From Oppiella nova (taxonomy: Eukaryota; Arthropoda; Arachnida; Sarcoptiformes; Oppiidae), in NCBI GenBank assembly GCA_905397405.1, contig CAJPVJ010000192.1, forward strand, positions 1 through 31,164: DNA of 31,164 nt. The letters run 5' to 3'. Numbering within the stretch: the stretch's first letter is position 1; each line of letters begins with the position of its first letter. Shown here in pieces: positions 1-10,528 of this stretch. The position numbers and the translations under genes were made by a program. A model generated the notes under the pieces. It had not been told where the DNA came from. It made no database searches and worked only from the letters and a program-made list of their open reading frames with translations.

Positions 1-753
1 TGAAAACATTTGTTAGTACAATTAACGAGTCTTATATGTGTTTATAATTTAGCGAAGAAACTATTTAGGTATCTAGTGTCGTTATCCTGTAATATAGTTT
101 TGAAATATTAGAATATAAACATCCATAATGCATTAATCCTTACAGTTTGAAAAATAATTTTTTGATCATGTGTCATTAGAATCATTGTAAATCAATATGA
201 TATAAATAAAAATTTATTTTGGAAACCTGATAGTTTCACTTTGACATCGTGTTTATGAAAAAAGAGTGACAAACTTGATATATTTTTTAGAGAATTAGTT
301 AATTCTATATTTTGTTTGTTTATTCAGGTTTATGGTCTAAAATATATTATTTTATATAATTGTGACTGAATCAATAATTTTTATTAAAATTCATTGGCGC
401 ATATGATTGGAATAAAACATTTTCAAATATGATATTTTATTTACAAAACACATGGCCCTCTATGGCTTAATTGACCATTTTCAAATGCAAACTGTAAGCA
501 AGCACTTGATATATTTATAATTATTTTTTGATATTATTTAAATATAGTCTCCCCTCTACCATACACACTACTTCATAGCTATTTAACTTAAATAGTCTGC
601 GCAGACTATGGGTCCAGCATACCATCCAATATAACAGAATATTCCGGATGTAATACAGAATATTCTTGGTTTATCATGGCTACCTCATAAGGAACTTCAA
701 GTGGGCCAGAGTACAGATTTTAGCTACAAGTAATAACCGAGTTATTAAACATT
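1..753. other. AT-rich non-coding stretch
   Basis: This stretch is strongly AT-rich with short homopolymers and no ORF that looks like protein. I see no RNA gene or clear repeat in it. Its composition matches the far right end of the window and differs sharply from the GC-rich genes in the middle. Confidence 0.5.
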
Positions 754-813
754 TTGTCAACCCGAAACTTTTTGAAGATTCTTATATTAAATAAATGCCA
801 TAAAAGACGAAAT

Positions 814-1047
814 ATGAACACAAAAGTGAGCGACAAATCGCCGCCAAATATGACTGCGAGTCCACCCGACAGTCAAAAGCCATTAGCGGTTGAGTCCAAA
901 GTACTGTCACCGAAGTCAGAGAGGTTTGAGTTAACGGAGGGTTTGGACGCATCGAAACCCATTCCCATTCATCCCAACCACAGTCCAGTCGACGCGACCA
1001 GACCTACGGGCCTCACATTTAAGACCCCATCGCAGCCTAAGACTTAA
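814..1047 (+). CDS. small proline/serine-rich hypothetical ORF
   Basis: An ORF of 78 codons from the ATG at 814, or 98 from an upstream ATG at 754. It is clearly richer in GC than the DNA around it. The product is low-complexity, rich in Pro, Ser, Thr and Lys, with SPPDSQKP and HPNHSPVD-like stretches. It has no signal peptide, membrane segment or recognisable domain. It could be an exon of an arthropod gene, a remnant of a transposon ORF1, or a chance ORF. I do not recognise it. Confidence 0.25.
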   Translation: MNTKVSDKSPPNMTASPPDSQKPLAVESKVLSPKSERFELTEGLDASKPIPIHPNHSPVDATRPTGLTFKTPSQPKT

Positions 1048-1249
1048 TACGCGCCTTAAAATCAATACACATTTCATTGTAATCGTTGTGTTTTTAATTA
1101 ACATCTATTTATACGACATTCTTATATAACAATTATATGAATTTATCGAAAAGAAATAAATTTCTTATTCATTTAATTTTGAGTTAAATTTTTTTGCGAA
1201 CATTATATCCCTTTAAATATAAATTAAGCCAAACATATAGGTCGTCGCC

Positions 1250-2110
1250 GAAGACAAACAACAGATGTATGCAAACGAACATTAGAATCGGAAATTATAT
1301 ACAGTAGTTAATACGAAACGAACTTTTCAATTAGTAGAACATACAATAGTGTTTAGAAAACAAACAACCGATATATGCAAACCAACATTGGAATCGATAT
1401 TATATACAGTCATTAATACGAAACGAACTTTTCAACTAGTAGAACATACAATAGTGTTTAGAAAACAAACAACCGATATATGCAAACCAAAATTGGAATC
1501 GGTATTATATACAGTCATTAATACGAAACGAACCCTCCATTAGCTATATCATACAATAGTGTTTTGAAAACAAACAACTGATATATGCAAATGAACATTG
1601 GAATCGGTATTATATACAGTCATTAATACGAAACGAACTTTTCAATTAGTAGAACATACAATAGTGTTTAGAAAACAAACAACCGATATATGCAAACCAA
1701 CATTGGAATCGGTATTATAGTCATTAATACGAAACGAACTTTTCAATTAGTAGAACATACAATAGTGTTTAGAAAACAAACAACCGATATATGCAAACCA
1801 ACATTGGAATCGGTATTATATAGTCATTAATACGAAACGAACTTTTCAATTAGTAGAACATACAATAGTGTTTAGAAAACAAACAACCGATATATGCAAA
1901 CCAAAATTGGAATCGATATTATATACAGTCATTAATACGAAACGAACTTTTCAATTAGTAGAACATACAATAGTGTTTAGAAAACAAACAACCGATATAT
2001 GCAAATGAACATTGGAATCGGTATTATATACAGTCATTAATACGAAACGAACCTTTCAATTATTAGAACTAACAATAGTGTTTTGAAAACAAACAATCGA
2101 TATATGGACT
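1250..2110. repeat. 105-bp tandem repeat array (minisatellite)
   Basis: About eight head-to-tail units. The landmark GTGTTTAGAAAACAAAC (or GTGTTTTGAAAAC) recurs at 1349, 1454, 1559, 1664, 1765, 1868, 1973 and 2078. The period is 105 bp, with two shortened units of 101 and 103 bp where TATATACAG lost 4 or 2 bases. A degenerate unit precedes the first clear one near 1250. Units are mostly over 90% alike by eye, with the outer ones more diverged. Short ORFs run through the array only because 105 is a multiple of three; I do not consider them genes. Confidence 0.9.
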
Positions 2111-2210
2111 CAAAACCGTCTCATTCTATATAACATCGAAGTATTTATTCATTTAAATCTTAAAATTAATTAATTATTAACCAATTAATCGATATTTTCT
2201 AAGACATCCT

Positions 2211-3393
2211 AATTACTCATAATATCCGCAATGACTTGACGGTATATTGTGGTGACGTTTTCTGTGTGGATACCCCAAGTGGGGCGCACAAACTTACAGA
2301 GATTTCGGAAGACGCGTGACGCCTTCGAAATCGCGTGTTTGACGTGTGCGATAAAACTCAGGTTTTTATCAATGATGACGCCAAGCAGTTTGATGTTGTC
2401 TTCGAAAGGAATCGTGACCCCGTTGATGACAATGTTTGCTTCGGTTGACGCTTTGGTGAATGCTATTGCTTGTGTTTTAGTAGGACTGAATGTGAGTTTG
2501 ACGCTTTGGCCCCATTTAACTATTGCTTGAAGTGCGTCGTTTGTGGCGTCTTGTAATGCACTGACACTGTTGCCGGTAACGAGGAGGAGGACGTCATCCG
2601 CGAATGCCTGTATGTGACAGCCGGTAGGAAGCGGCGTCTACAGGAGTTCGTCGAGAATGAGGTTCCAGAACGTCGGTCCGCAGACTGAGCCCTGAACACA
2701 ACCTTTTGTCATCCCTTTGGTTGCTGACGCGTCGCCGTAGTCGAGCGTCACTGTGCGTGCGTCGATATAACTTGTGATTAGTTTAAAGATGTTGGGGCAC
2801 CGCGTCGTGCGGAGACGTTCCATGACCGCTGGCCACCACGCGTTATCGAACGCAGCTTTGATGTCGAGTGAAACGCCGATGCATTGGCGTCGTCTGGATT
2901 TGGCGTCTTTTACAATATCGATGGCATTGTGTAGGGCGTCAGTCGTTGATGTCTGTTCTCTGAAACCGAACTGACGCTTATTCCAGGAGTCTTGGCGTTG
3001 GGCGTCATAGGTGAGGCGTCGAGTGAAGAGTTTTTCAAAGACTTTCCCAAAAATGGGTAACAGTCCTATAGGCCTGAATGACGCGAGATCGCTGTAGTCA
3101 GTCTTATTGGGTTTGGGTAGAATCTTGACGTGGGCTACTTTCCATGGCGTCGGAAAGTGCCCGATCCTTAGGCATCTGTTGAGAAGTTCTGTGAGGAATG
3201 GCGCGTATTTCTTTGTGAAGTGAAGGCATATGTCTGACGTCAGGTTGTCGACGCCTGGCGCTCTGTTGGGGTTCATAGTGAGCACACTCGATGACTTCGT
3301 CCGCTGTGAACGGGGCGTCGTCTTCGGTGTCAGGGGTTGAGGACATGTTGTGGCGTAGATTTTTGTGGTTTGGAAGAGCGTCAGCTCCGTCAT
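2211..3393 (-). pseudogene. reverse transcriptase of retrotransposon A (stop-interrupted)
   Basis: Continuous RT homology: NRAPGVDNL, then SFRPIGLLPIFGKVFEKL (fingers), FGFREQTSTTDAL, motif A VSLDIKAAFDNAWW with its catalytic Asp, and motif B KGCVQGSVCGPTFWNLI. A TAG at 2635-2637 follows DELL. The same frame then continues with motif C AFADDVLLL (the catalytic Asp pair) and on to a thumb-like WGIHTENVTTIYRQ before a stop near 2211. The motif B wording (GS-x-CGP) is typical of the R1 group. The protein lacks everything downstream of the thumb. The upstream half joins the endonuclease through a further frame change near 3390. Confidence 0.85.
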
Positions 3394-4655
3394 CGTCCGG
3401 GTAGAAGTGTTTGAGGAGCGCGTCTGCTGTCTCTTGTGTTGTGGTTGTGAAGGCTACGCCACATCTGAGCGTCGATGGAGGGCGTTGCGTCGGCGCGTCT
3501 GATTAATCTGTTTGTTAGGGACCATACGTCTTCCTTTCCCTGTTTGTTGCAGAAGGCCTTGAAGTTGTTGGTTGACGCCTTGCGGAGGGCTCTAGCGTAA
3601 GCGGTTTTTGCGTATTTCAAGTTGTTGGCGTCATCGGTGGTGTCGAGATTTCTGGCTTTGCGGTCACTAAGTCTGTGATGAGTGCGTAAGACGCACCTCT
3701 TTAACCGCTCCAATGCGTCGGTCCACCAAGGGTTGTATGGTTTGGCCCGTCCGCGTAGTCTCATTGACGCGAAACATGCTTTCCTTATAGCAGCAGTTGT
3801 CCGCGTCACGATGGCGTCGAGTTGTTGTGCGTCGGCGGTAGAGATGTCTTCTTGTAGGAGCCCAGAGTCGTCAATGGATTTACAGAGCGCGTCATCAAAG
3901 GCGTCCCAATCAGCAATCTTGTTGTTAAATAGGTACGTCGACGCTCTCTTGGTCTGTTTTGTGTTGTTGGTCTGCGCCATGTCAAATGTGATGGCCTTAT
4001 GGTCGGATGACGGGCAGACTACGGCGTCAATTGTCCAGTTTTTGATGGCGTCGGAGATTCGATCTGACGCGAGCGTCATGTCAACAATTGATGAACAGTG
4101 GACGCCGTGTCTGATTGCTTCGAATGTTGGCGTCTTTCCAATGTTGCAAACTTCAAGAGTGTGAGCTGACGCCAAGTTGCTCAACTCATCTCCTTGAGTG
4201 TCGGCGTCATCACAACCCCATAGTTCACTGCGTCCATTGAAGTCGCCGCCAATTATGATATGCGATCCGTTAGTCTCGTGGAGAAGTTTGTTGATGGCGT
4301 TGATGGTGTTGGCGTTGTCGGCGTCGGGCTCGACGTATGTGGAGGCGATGAATAGGTTTCGTTGGTTTAGAGTTATTTTAATCACTGATAGGTTTGGTGT
4401 CGAAAGTTGAGTGACGCCTAGGGCATTGACGCTACCCTGCTTTACAAAGACACAGGCTTTCACCCTGTTTGTGGTGGAAAACTGGTAGACGTCGACGCCT
4501 TGGATGTTGTGGACGCCGGGACCGCGTCCCACGTAGGGTTCGCTGATAAGTGCAATATTGTAGTCATTTGAGAGGAATGGCGGAGAAGTTCGTGTTGAGA
4601 CGCGGAGCATCTCATTACGTTGGCTTGAATGGCGCGGATGGGCTTAACAACCATA
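3390..4655 (-). pseudogene. APE-type endonuclease domain of retrotransposon A ORF2
   Basis: Characteristic EN motifs in order: IRAIQANVMR at the start, IALISEPYVG, IIIGGDFNGRSELWG (active-site Asp and Asn), GKTPTFEAIRHG, IVDMTLAS, and SSDHKAITF with the catalytic Asp-His. A linker with YNPWWTDALERLK follows, as in R1-clade ORF2 proteins. The first 25 or so residues lie in a different frame from the rest, so there is a frameshift near 4565-4610. The domain would nick target DNA for target-primed reverse transcription if intact. Confidence 0.85.
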
Positions 4656-4659
4656 ATCG

Positions 4660-5819
4660 ACGCGTTCGTTGATTCGCTGTTGGAGAGCCTTAATGCGGGG
4701 ACACTTATTGATTGAAGTCGGGCTGTGGGCGTCGTTGACGCTAGTTGATTTTTACGTTGTGTTGGTGGCAGTTGAAGTAGCGGACGTTTGACGCGTCCGA
4801 CTTGTTGGGGCAGTTCTGGTAAGTGTGGGCGTCTGACGCGCAGTGAGAGCACGGCTCGACGCTGGACTGACATTTGGCTTTTGTATGTCCGAATTGGAGA
4901 CACTTGAAGCACTGGACGAATGGAGAGAAGTCGCTGACGTGGACTCTGATGATCGACGTTGACGCGATTAATGGACAGCAGACTGAGACGCGCGTCAGGC
5001 GTCACTTCGATGACTGCGTTGAAGAGGTTGTCGTTTCTGTTGTTCCGCAGAAAGCATACTCTGATGTCTTTGTCGGCTGACGTTGACGCTTTGACTGTTG
5101 GGTTTTGTTCGCGTATCAAGGCCGGGAGTTCGTCGCGAGCAGTCGACTTGTGGATCCCCTTAAGGATCATCATTGGGCATCGACGCCGTGCTTCCTCCAC
5201 TTTGAGTGATGCCACTGACTTTAATTTTTTGATTGTGTTGGTGCGTTGTTGGGCGTCGTCGAACTCGATGCGTACTTTGTTGGAGACGTTTTGGACGCGT
5301 GCTGGTGCGAACGTCGCGTCTTTGAAGCTGACGCTCTTACGCCATGTGTCCAACACATCGGAGTGCTTGTGATTGGCATCGACGGCAGAGATGACAATTG
5401 CTGGGCGAGTCACAGGCGTTTTAATACGCGTCACAGCCTTGGACGCAGCGGACGCATAAGATGTCGGGGCGTTGTTTGAGATGCTGAAGTCTTGTCTGAG
5501 CTGTGCTATCTCATCCTTTATGCTTGAGAGAAGATCGGTGGCGTTGATGTTGGAGACGATAGTTTGGGCGTCCATTACGATTGAGATGTTAGCTGTGGCG
5601 TCAGTGATGGCTTGCGTTAGAGATAGGATCTCTTGCTTGTCTGTACTTGTGACGCTTTTGTTGCGTTTGAGGGCGTCGTTGATGCGATTTGCCAACGAAC
5701 CAATGTGCCAAAGCGTCTGCCGATGGGTCTGTAGGCACTCTGATGGGAGTTGTTGGCGGGGGCACCTTCAATGAAGAGCCCTTCGCTCTAGTCTTGACTG
5801 CGGATGATTGTTGAGACAT
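4660..5819 (-). pseudogene. ORF1 (gag-like, zinc-knuckle) of retrotransposon A
   Basis: The likely start is the ATG at 5817-5819 (MSQQSSAVKTRAKGSS). The frame shifts near 5700 and continues with an Ala/Ser/Asp-rich, helical N-terminal half (SSIKDEIAQLRQDF), then ILKGI and FLRNNRNDNLFNAVIEVTP. That segment is closely matched by ORF1 of element B. Near 4955 the frame shifts again, and the other frame carries the RNA-binding knuckles CFKCLQFGHTKAKC and CSHCASDAHTYQNC, followed by a partial third one and a TAG. At least two frameshifts plus a stop make it non-functional. Confidence 0.8.
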
Positions 5820-5910
5820 TCCGAAAATGTTAAGTCCAGATGGCGTCCAAAGTCACGTCGGGAGCAAAAGGCGTCAGGAGCTCAAGTGCACTCGTCGACT
5901 GCTGACGAGC

Positions 5911-6471
5911 GAATGGGTTAGGTTAGGTTAGGTTCATCTGGCCGAAAACAGCAACTTGTGCTGCGGCAAATTTATTATTTCATTATAAATGTTTAATACA
6001 GTAATTGATTAATCTGACGGACAATTGACACGTCTGACATTAATTTATATATAAATTGGTATGACTAATAAGAAATTGCAGTGCTTTGTTATAAACTAAT
6101 AGTTGACACAATAATTATTAAATTGAACGTACAGCTGAAACGTCTGACGTGAGGGATGATTCTTGACTACATTTAATTTGGATATTTACAAGTGTTGATT
6201 GAATTAATTCGATCTGTTTATACGGTTGTCTATGATTCTACCTACGTTGATTCCACCTCTTGATCGGGTCAGCTAATGTTTCGAGCCGACTACAACAATA
6301 CACCATACGATGGTCGGAACCACCAAAGATTGGTTAAGATTTTAACATTACAGGTATTGTAGGTTAAATCAACGTAGGTCAAGTCAACATCGAAGTATTT
6401 ATACAAGATTATAAGAATGCATATCATAATAAACATGGGTATAATAGATAATTGCAGTGCATTGTTATTAG
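5911..6471. other. TTAGG repeats and AT-rich spacer
   Basis: Three perfect TTAGG units at about 5916-5936 border the 5' end of retrotransposon A. The rest is AT-rich without a convincing gene. A few GACGT sites (near 6010 and 6135-6145) show that the sequence bias of element B and its neighbour already starts here. Confidence 0.5.
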
Positions 6472-7522
6472 CTATTTGTTCGCCGATTTCCGTGACTTCT
6501 CGAAGACTTTCCACTTTTTGACGTCTGAGTTATACTTTGCTTGCGTTATGTTGACGACACGCCATCCGATTCCGTTGCCTCCAGGCATTGGTTTCTTGTG
6601 AAAACGCGGCCAATGATGGCTAATGTTACACGACTGGTATGTCTCAATGTAAGGGCATATTCTGTGCGCGCCTTTGGTATCCCCGAAGATATACAAACAT
6701 TTCTTGAAACGCAGTTTCGTGGTTCTCTTCCTCAACGTTTGTGTCGACGTCAGACTTGTCTCCCTCGACGTCTGAGTTGACGTCTGAGTGGCCGTCAGAC
6801 TTGTCGTCCTCTGACATATCGGAGTCTTTGGTCTCCTCTTCACTGTTGAGCTCGTTGTCGTCCATATTATCTTCGTTGTCCTCATCGCCTGAGTTTTGTT
6901 GAGCTTGTTCTGCGGTCTCCGCGCCGACACATGAGTCCTTCATCTTCCGACGTTTCATCGCCTCTATCTGCCCTTCCATGTCGTCGTACGGTATGTTTGG
7001 GTTAATCGTGTATCGCTCAGCCCTTCCAATGTCCGGCAGTTCAGCCAAAAGGTTTTCCCGTATGACTTCAAGCTTGCGTGAGATTCGAACCTGACCTCTC
7101 AAATGCTCGACGTATTTTAAGTAATCGTTGAACTTCTGGACGTCGACGTCCGTATAGTTAGTCGCAAGTGAGGCTCTGATCTTCGATGCTAGTGCTGCGT
7201 AATCTTCGCTAATGGTCTGCTCATTGGCTGTCTGTGCGCTGGCGTTGCGCTGACGAGGGCCGGCCGTTTGGATGCCGATGTGACGTGACGTGACGTTGGT
7301 CTGTGTAGAGACGTCTAAGGATGGCTGTCGTGACGTCGATGTCATTTCGGAGGCAGATCCTGGTTGTTGGCAATCTTGGGGTGGCTTGTTTTGTGTCCGG
7401 GGTGTTGTTGAGTCCGGAGTCGATGTCACGTTTTGAGGCTTACATCTGTAGAGAAGGTTATCCATGGAGTGTTGCAAGTGTTTGTTTGAATTCATGTTTG
7501 CACTATGGAAGCTACACTGCAA
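6472..7522 (-). pseudogene. unrecognised acidic ORF with dense GACGT motifs
   Basis: The main frame runs from an ATG at 7520-7522 for 292 codons. It has a Thr/Ser/Gln-rich start, a helical centre (YLKYVEHLRGQVRISRKLEV), then a very acidic stretch with repeated SDV, DNE and EEE. Just before its stop at 6644, another minus frame takes over with plausible protein ending at 6472 (GIGWRVVNITQAKYNSDVKK), which suggests a frameshift in the acidic tract. I recognise no domain. Because it shares the extreme GACGT density of retrotransposon B, it is probably part of, or carried by, an element of that family. It could also be a separate gene. Confidence 0.4.
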
Positions 7523-7871
7523 ATGACCACATATTTAATAGAAGCACGTGTCTACTGCGTTTATGTTGTTGTCCATTAGGTGGGGGCGCTTCAGTTTGAC
7601 GTGACGTTTGATGTTTAGATAAGGTTAGGTTGGGTTATTAAATAGGGAACTGGAAAATCGATCTACTGGTCGTTAAGTTTTTCAAGCTCAGGTCAATGGA
7701 CCCGGGCCCTATTAAATATATATTGAAGTAATTGTAATAAAATTGCTATGAGATAATGAAATAAACCTTGCAAGGGAAACAAGGACGGTTAGGATATCTT
7801 AGACTGTAATAGCAATCTTTTCGGGAAATGTCGTGTTATTCGTGTCATCTAAATATTATTTAATACTTTGA

Positions 7872-8372
7872 CTATAAACCGTTGAAAGCTTTGAGGCTTC
7901 CTATAATCTTATTGACGTATAGTTGATACTCAGTGAAAAGGTCTTCGAAACGTAATACGTCTGTAAACGTCCTGTAATCGACCGACTTTGACGTGCAGAT
8001 CCTGTCAAGTCTTGTGCGGCTATAAAGGTATTTTGGGCAGTGGTAGAGTAAATGACTTATAGTCTGCTCGGTTGACGAATCACACCGACAGACGTTGGTT
8101 TCAGTGATCTTAAATCTGTGGAGGTATGACATAGTGAACGCGTGCCCGGTAAGTATTTGTGTCATTTCAAACGTCGGATTTGAGAGCTTCCGCATCTGAC
8201 GTGAGTGGTATATGGATGGGAGGAAGGCTCGCGTTACTGAGCCAGTTGTCGATTGAGTGTACCTTTGGTTCCATTCCTCAATGACGTCTTCTCGGATCTT
8301 ACGACCAACAAAGTCTCCGAACTCTTCAAGAGGACTATTGACCCTAAGAAACTCAAGTGCGGAATAAACCAT
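7872..8372 (-). pseudogene. C-terminal part of retrotransposon B ORF2
   Basis: Contains EEWNQRYTQSTTGSVTRAFLPSI, then ILTGHAFTMSYLHRFKI, and the Cys-His motif CRCDSSTEQTISHLLYHCPKY. This block closes ORF2 of R1-clade elements after RT. The frame is open for 166 codons and ends with TAG. A TGA lies two codons upstream of the first Met, close to where the plus-strand fragment starts, so this is a truncated piece and not a gene with its own start. Confidence 0.75.
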
Positions 8373-8379
8373 TGTTCAA

Positions 8380-9034
8380 ACCTCTCAAACAACACCATCA
8401 GATTTCAATTTTGCACAGAGAGCGAGAGACCGCGTCACCGAAGAAGTAAACAAAACCGACGTCATGACGTCAATGAAATCCAGGGAGAAGAGACCTCTCT
8501 TCATCCTAAAGGGTGTCCCAAACGACGTCGACAAGGAGGACTCAATAGACGTCAGACCCTCCAAAGAAACTGATTTCATTGATTCGCTCATCTATCAGAA
8601 CCAACTGGCGAACACCATAGACAAGTCACCGAATGAAGAACACATCAAGATCTTATTCCGCCGCAAAAACCGTAACGACAATTTGGTAAACATCGTTCTA
8701 GAAGTTTCGCCAGCCGTCTACAGATCACTAAAAGACGTCAATAAACTGTACGTCGGACACAACCGCATACATTTAAGTGAATTCTCATCACAACTCCAAT
8801 AAATGTTTCGGTTTCGGACACACTTCAAAGCACTGCTCCAAAACAGGATACTTGCGGCCACTGTGCCGGAAAACACAGGACAACTGAATGCGACCACAAA
8901 GTCGAGTCTTCAATCAGATGTGTTAATTGCCATAAATCTAACGTCAAATTCCAAAGGCAGGAGTCGACGTCGCACGTCGCCACGTCAAGGAACTGTCCGC
9001 ACGTCGAGAAAATGCGTCAGCGAGTCAAGGAAAT
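8380..9034 (+). pseudogene. ORF1 (gag-like) fragment of retrotransposon B
   Basis: The open frame begins after a TAA at 8365-8367. Homology to element A's ORF1 starts at about 8401 (DFNFAQRARDRVTEEV) and continues with LFILKGVP and FRRKNRNDNLVNIVLEVSP. Three zinc knuckles follow in changing frames: CFGFGHTSKHC near 8804, CGHCAGKHRTTEC near 8852, and a CVNCHKSN...H....CP type near 8920-9000. Indels separate these frames, so it is a relic. The N-terminal half of ORF1 is absent. Confidence 0.75.
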
Positions 9035-9042
9035 GACCAACT

Positions 9043-10370
9043 ATGGATTCTAGACTCCCAAAGCAAATCAAAGTAGTTCAATGCAACCTCAACAGATCAT
9101 CCAAATGTCAAAAAGAACTCGTCCGGAATTGCCAGTTGGCCAACGTCGACTTTGCAATGGTACAGGAGCCGTACGTGGGTAACAAAGGAAGAGTTACGGC
9201 AACGTCAGGCACAACTGTACTTCAGCATCAAGTTGACGGTGACGTCCGGTCGGCAATTCTCGTTTTCAACCAAAACTTAAATCCCATCATACAAACAAAA
9301 TATAGTACCTCAGACATAACAGTGGCAGACATAAAACTTGGAGGCCAGAACTTTCGGCTCTAGCATCTACAACCCTCCGCGCAATGATATCTCATCAATA
9401 CTAAACACCCTTTCGCTCGCTTCACTCGACGTCAATAGGATGATAATTGGCGGCGATGTTAACTAAAGCCATAGTACGTGGGCACTGACAGACAAAACGG
9501 ATCACAACGGGGAGAAAATAGTGTCTTTCTGCATTGAAGAAGGATTTGATGTCCTAAACACCGGAAACACACCGACGTTTGAAACTATAAGAGGGGAAGA
9601 ATTACTGGAATCGGTAATTGACGTGACCTTTACATCAGACGCAGCGTCTGACGTTGTGACTGACTGGACAGTTGACAGAGAATTTTTGCTCACCGGCGAT
9701 CACAACGCTATACGTTTCAACATAATTATTGACGGAAATAAGGAACCAAATCAATCGAAATCTACTTTCAAATACAGGAGTGAAAAGGCCGACTGGCTTA
9801 AGTTCTCCAAGATCTGCGCTGAAGGTCTCACCGCTGCAGACGTCGACGTCAGACTTGTGGAAAGCGCTCAGACAATACAGGACCTGGACATAATTATAAA
9901 TCACATTACCAGCACAATCCAGACCGCTTGTATGAAGTCAATGCCGCTACAAATGAGAAGGAAAAAGATCTGCCCTTGGTGGACGTCAGAGCTCGAGAAG
10001 TTGAAGTCTGACGTCAAAAGTCAAAAGAATAGGCTTTCGAACGCCATTTGCCGACCGGTTCCAAGTGCTGTACTCGCCCTCAGAGTTAAAAGAACGATAC
10101 GCTCAGCTCATTCACGACACGTCAATCGAAAGTTGGAAAAAATACTGCGGTCGGCAAGGAAGAGACGACGCCTGGAGTAACGTCTACCGTCTGTTCAAAG
10201 ACACCCCAACAGCTACCCCCACAAACTCCAAATCGGTGAAACTCTCACAACTGACGCTAAAACGACTGCAGAAGCGCTACTCAGAATAAACTACGTGAAT
10301 TACATGCTGATCATAACAAATTCGATATTAATGACACCACAGCACTCATTCCTAGCTGTTTTAGAAGTCC
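9043..10370 (+). pseudogene. endonuclease domain of retrotransposon B ORF2
   Basis: Starts with PKQIKVVQCNLNRSSKCQKE and AMVQEPYVG. The frame breaks at 9363 and resumes with IIGGDVN, followed by TAA and SHSTWA, where a GDFNAH-type active-site motif should be. It then runs NTGNTPTFETI, SVIDVTFTSD, TGDHNAIRF (the usual SDH has become GDH) and CPWWTSELEKLK. Frame changes near 10060-10180 lead to AEALLRI, where the EN-to-RT linker of R1 elements lies. Similarity fades by about 10370 and no RT follows. Confidence 0.75.
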
Positions 10371-10528
10371 TTGATCTATCGAGTTGTGGACCTTTCATCA
10401 GGATCCTTTTGTTTACGATTAAAATTTTTCTGATCACGATAGTGGAAGGGACTTCCGGCCCGCGGCAAGAGGTTAATGAAAATTGTGGGTGTTAATTAAA
10501 ACATGCAATTTCACGCCCTTCTGGAAAG

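Larger units (their letters stand above)
2211..5910 (-). mobile_element. non-LTR retrotransposon A, R1-clade-like, 3'-truncated and decayed
   Basis: Reading on the minus strand there is a short 5' leader, ORF1 with zinc knuckles, an APE-type endonuclease, then reverse transcriptase. This is the order of R1/TRAS-type LINEs. The coding part stops near 2211, in the region after the catalytic palm, so the RNase H/C-terminal Cys-His part and the 3' UTR are missing. Frameshifts and in-frame stops show it is dead. Just beyond the 5' end lie three TTAGG repeats (about 5916-5936), the arthropod telomere unit, which several R1-clade elements use as target. The whole element is saturated with the pentamer GACGC/GCGTC; see findings. 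Confidence 0.85.
7700..10370. mobile_element. non-LTR retrotransposon B, rearranged copy (5' part inverted)
   Basis: The minus strand from 8372 to 7872 carries the C-terminal end of an R1-type ORF2, followed by an AT-rich 3' region. The plus strand from about 8380 to 10370 carries ORF1 (second half) and endonuclease of a similar element. The two parts are head to head with a junction between 8372 and 8401, and the RT domain is missing. This fits a 5' inversion by twin priming with internal deletion, or two independent insertions. Both arms share the same GACGT-rich sequence style, which favours one family. Confidence 0.65.

Noticed and set aside
1349-1543. 64-codon ORF inside the tandem repeats
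   Set aside because: It is open only because the 105-bp unit is a multiple of three. The two halves are the same repeat translated twice.
1250-2110. CRISPR array
   Set aside because: The whole 105-bp unit repeats without unique spacers, and the context is eukaryotic.
2249-2530. Plus-strand ORF opposite the reverse transcriptase
   Set aside because: The minus strand here encodes RT motif C and the thumb; the plus frame is a shadow.
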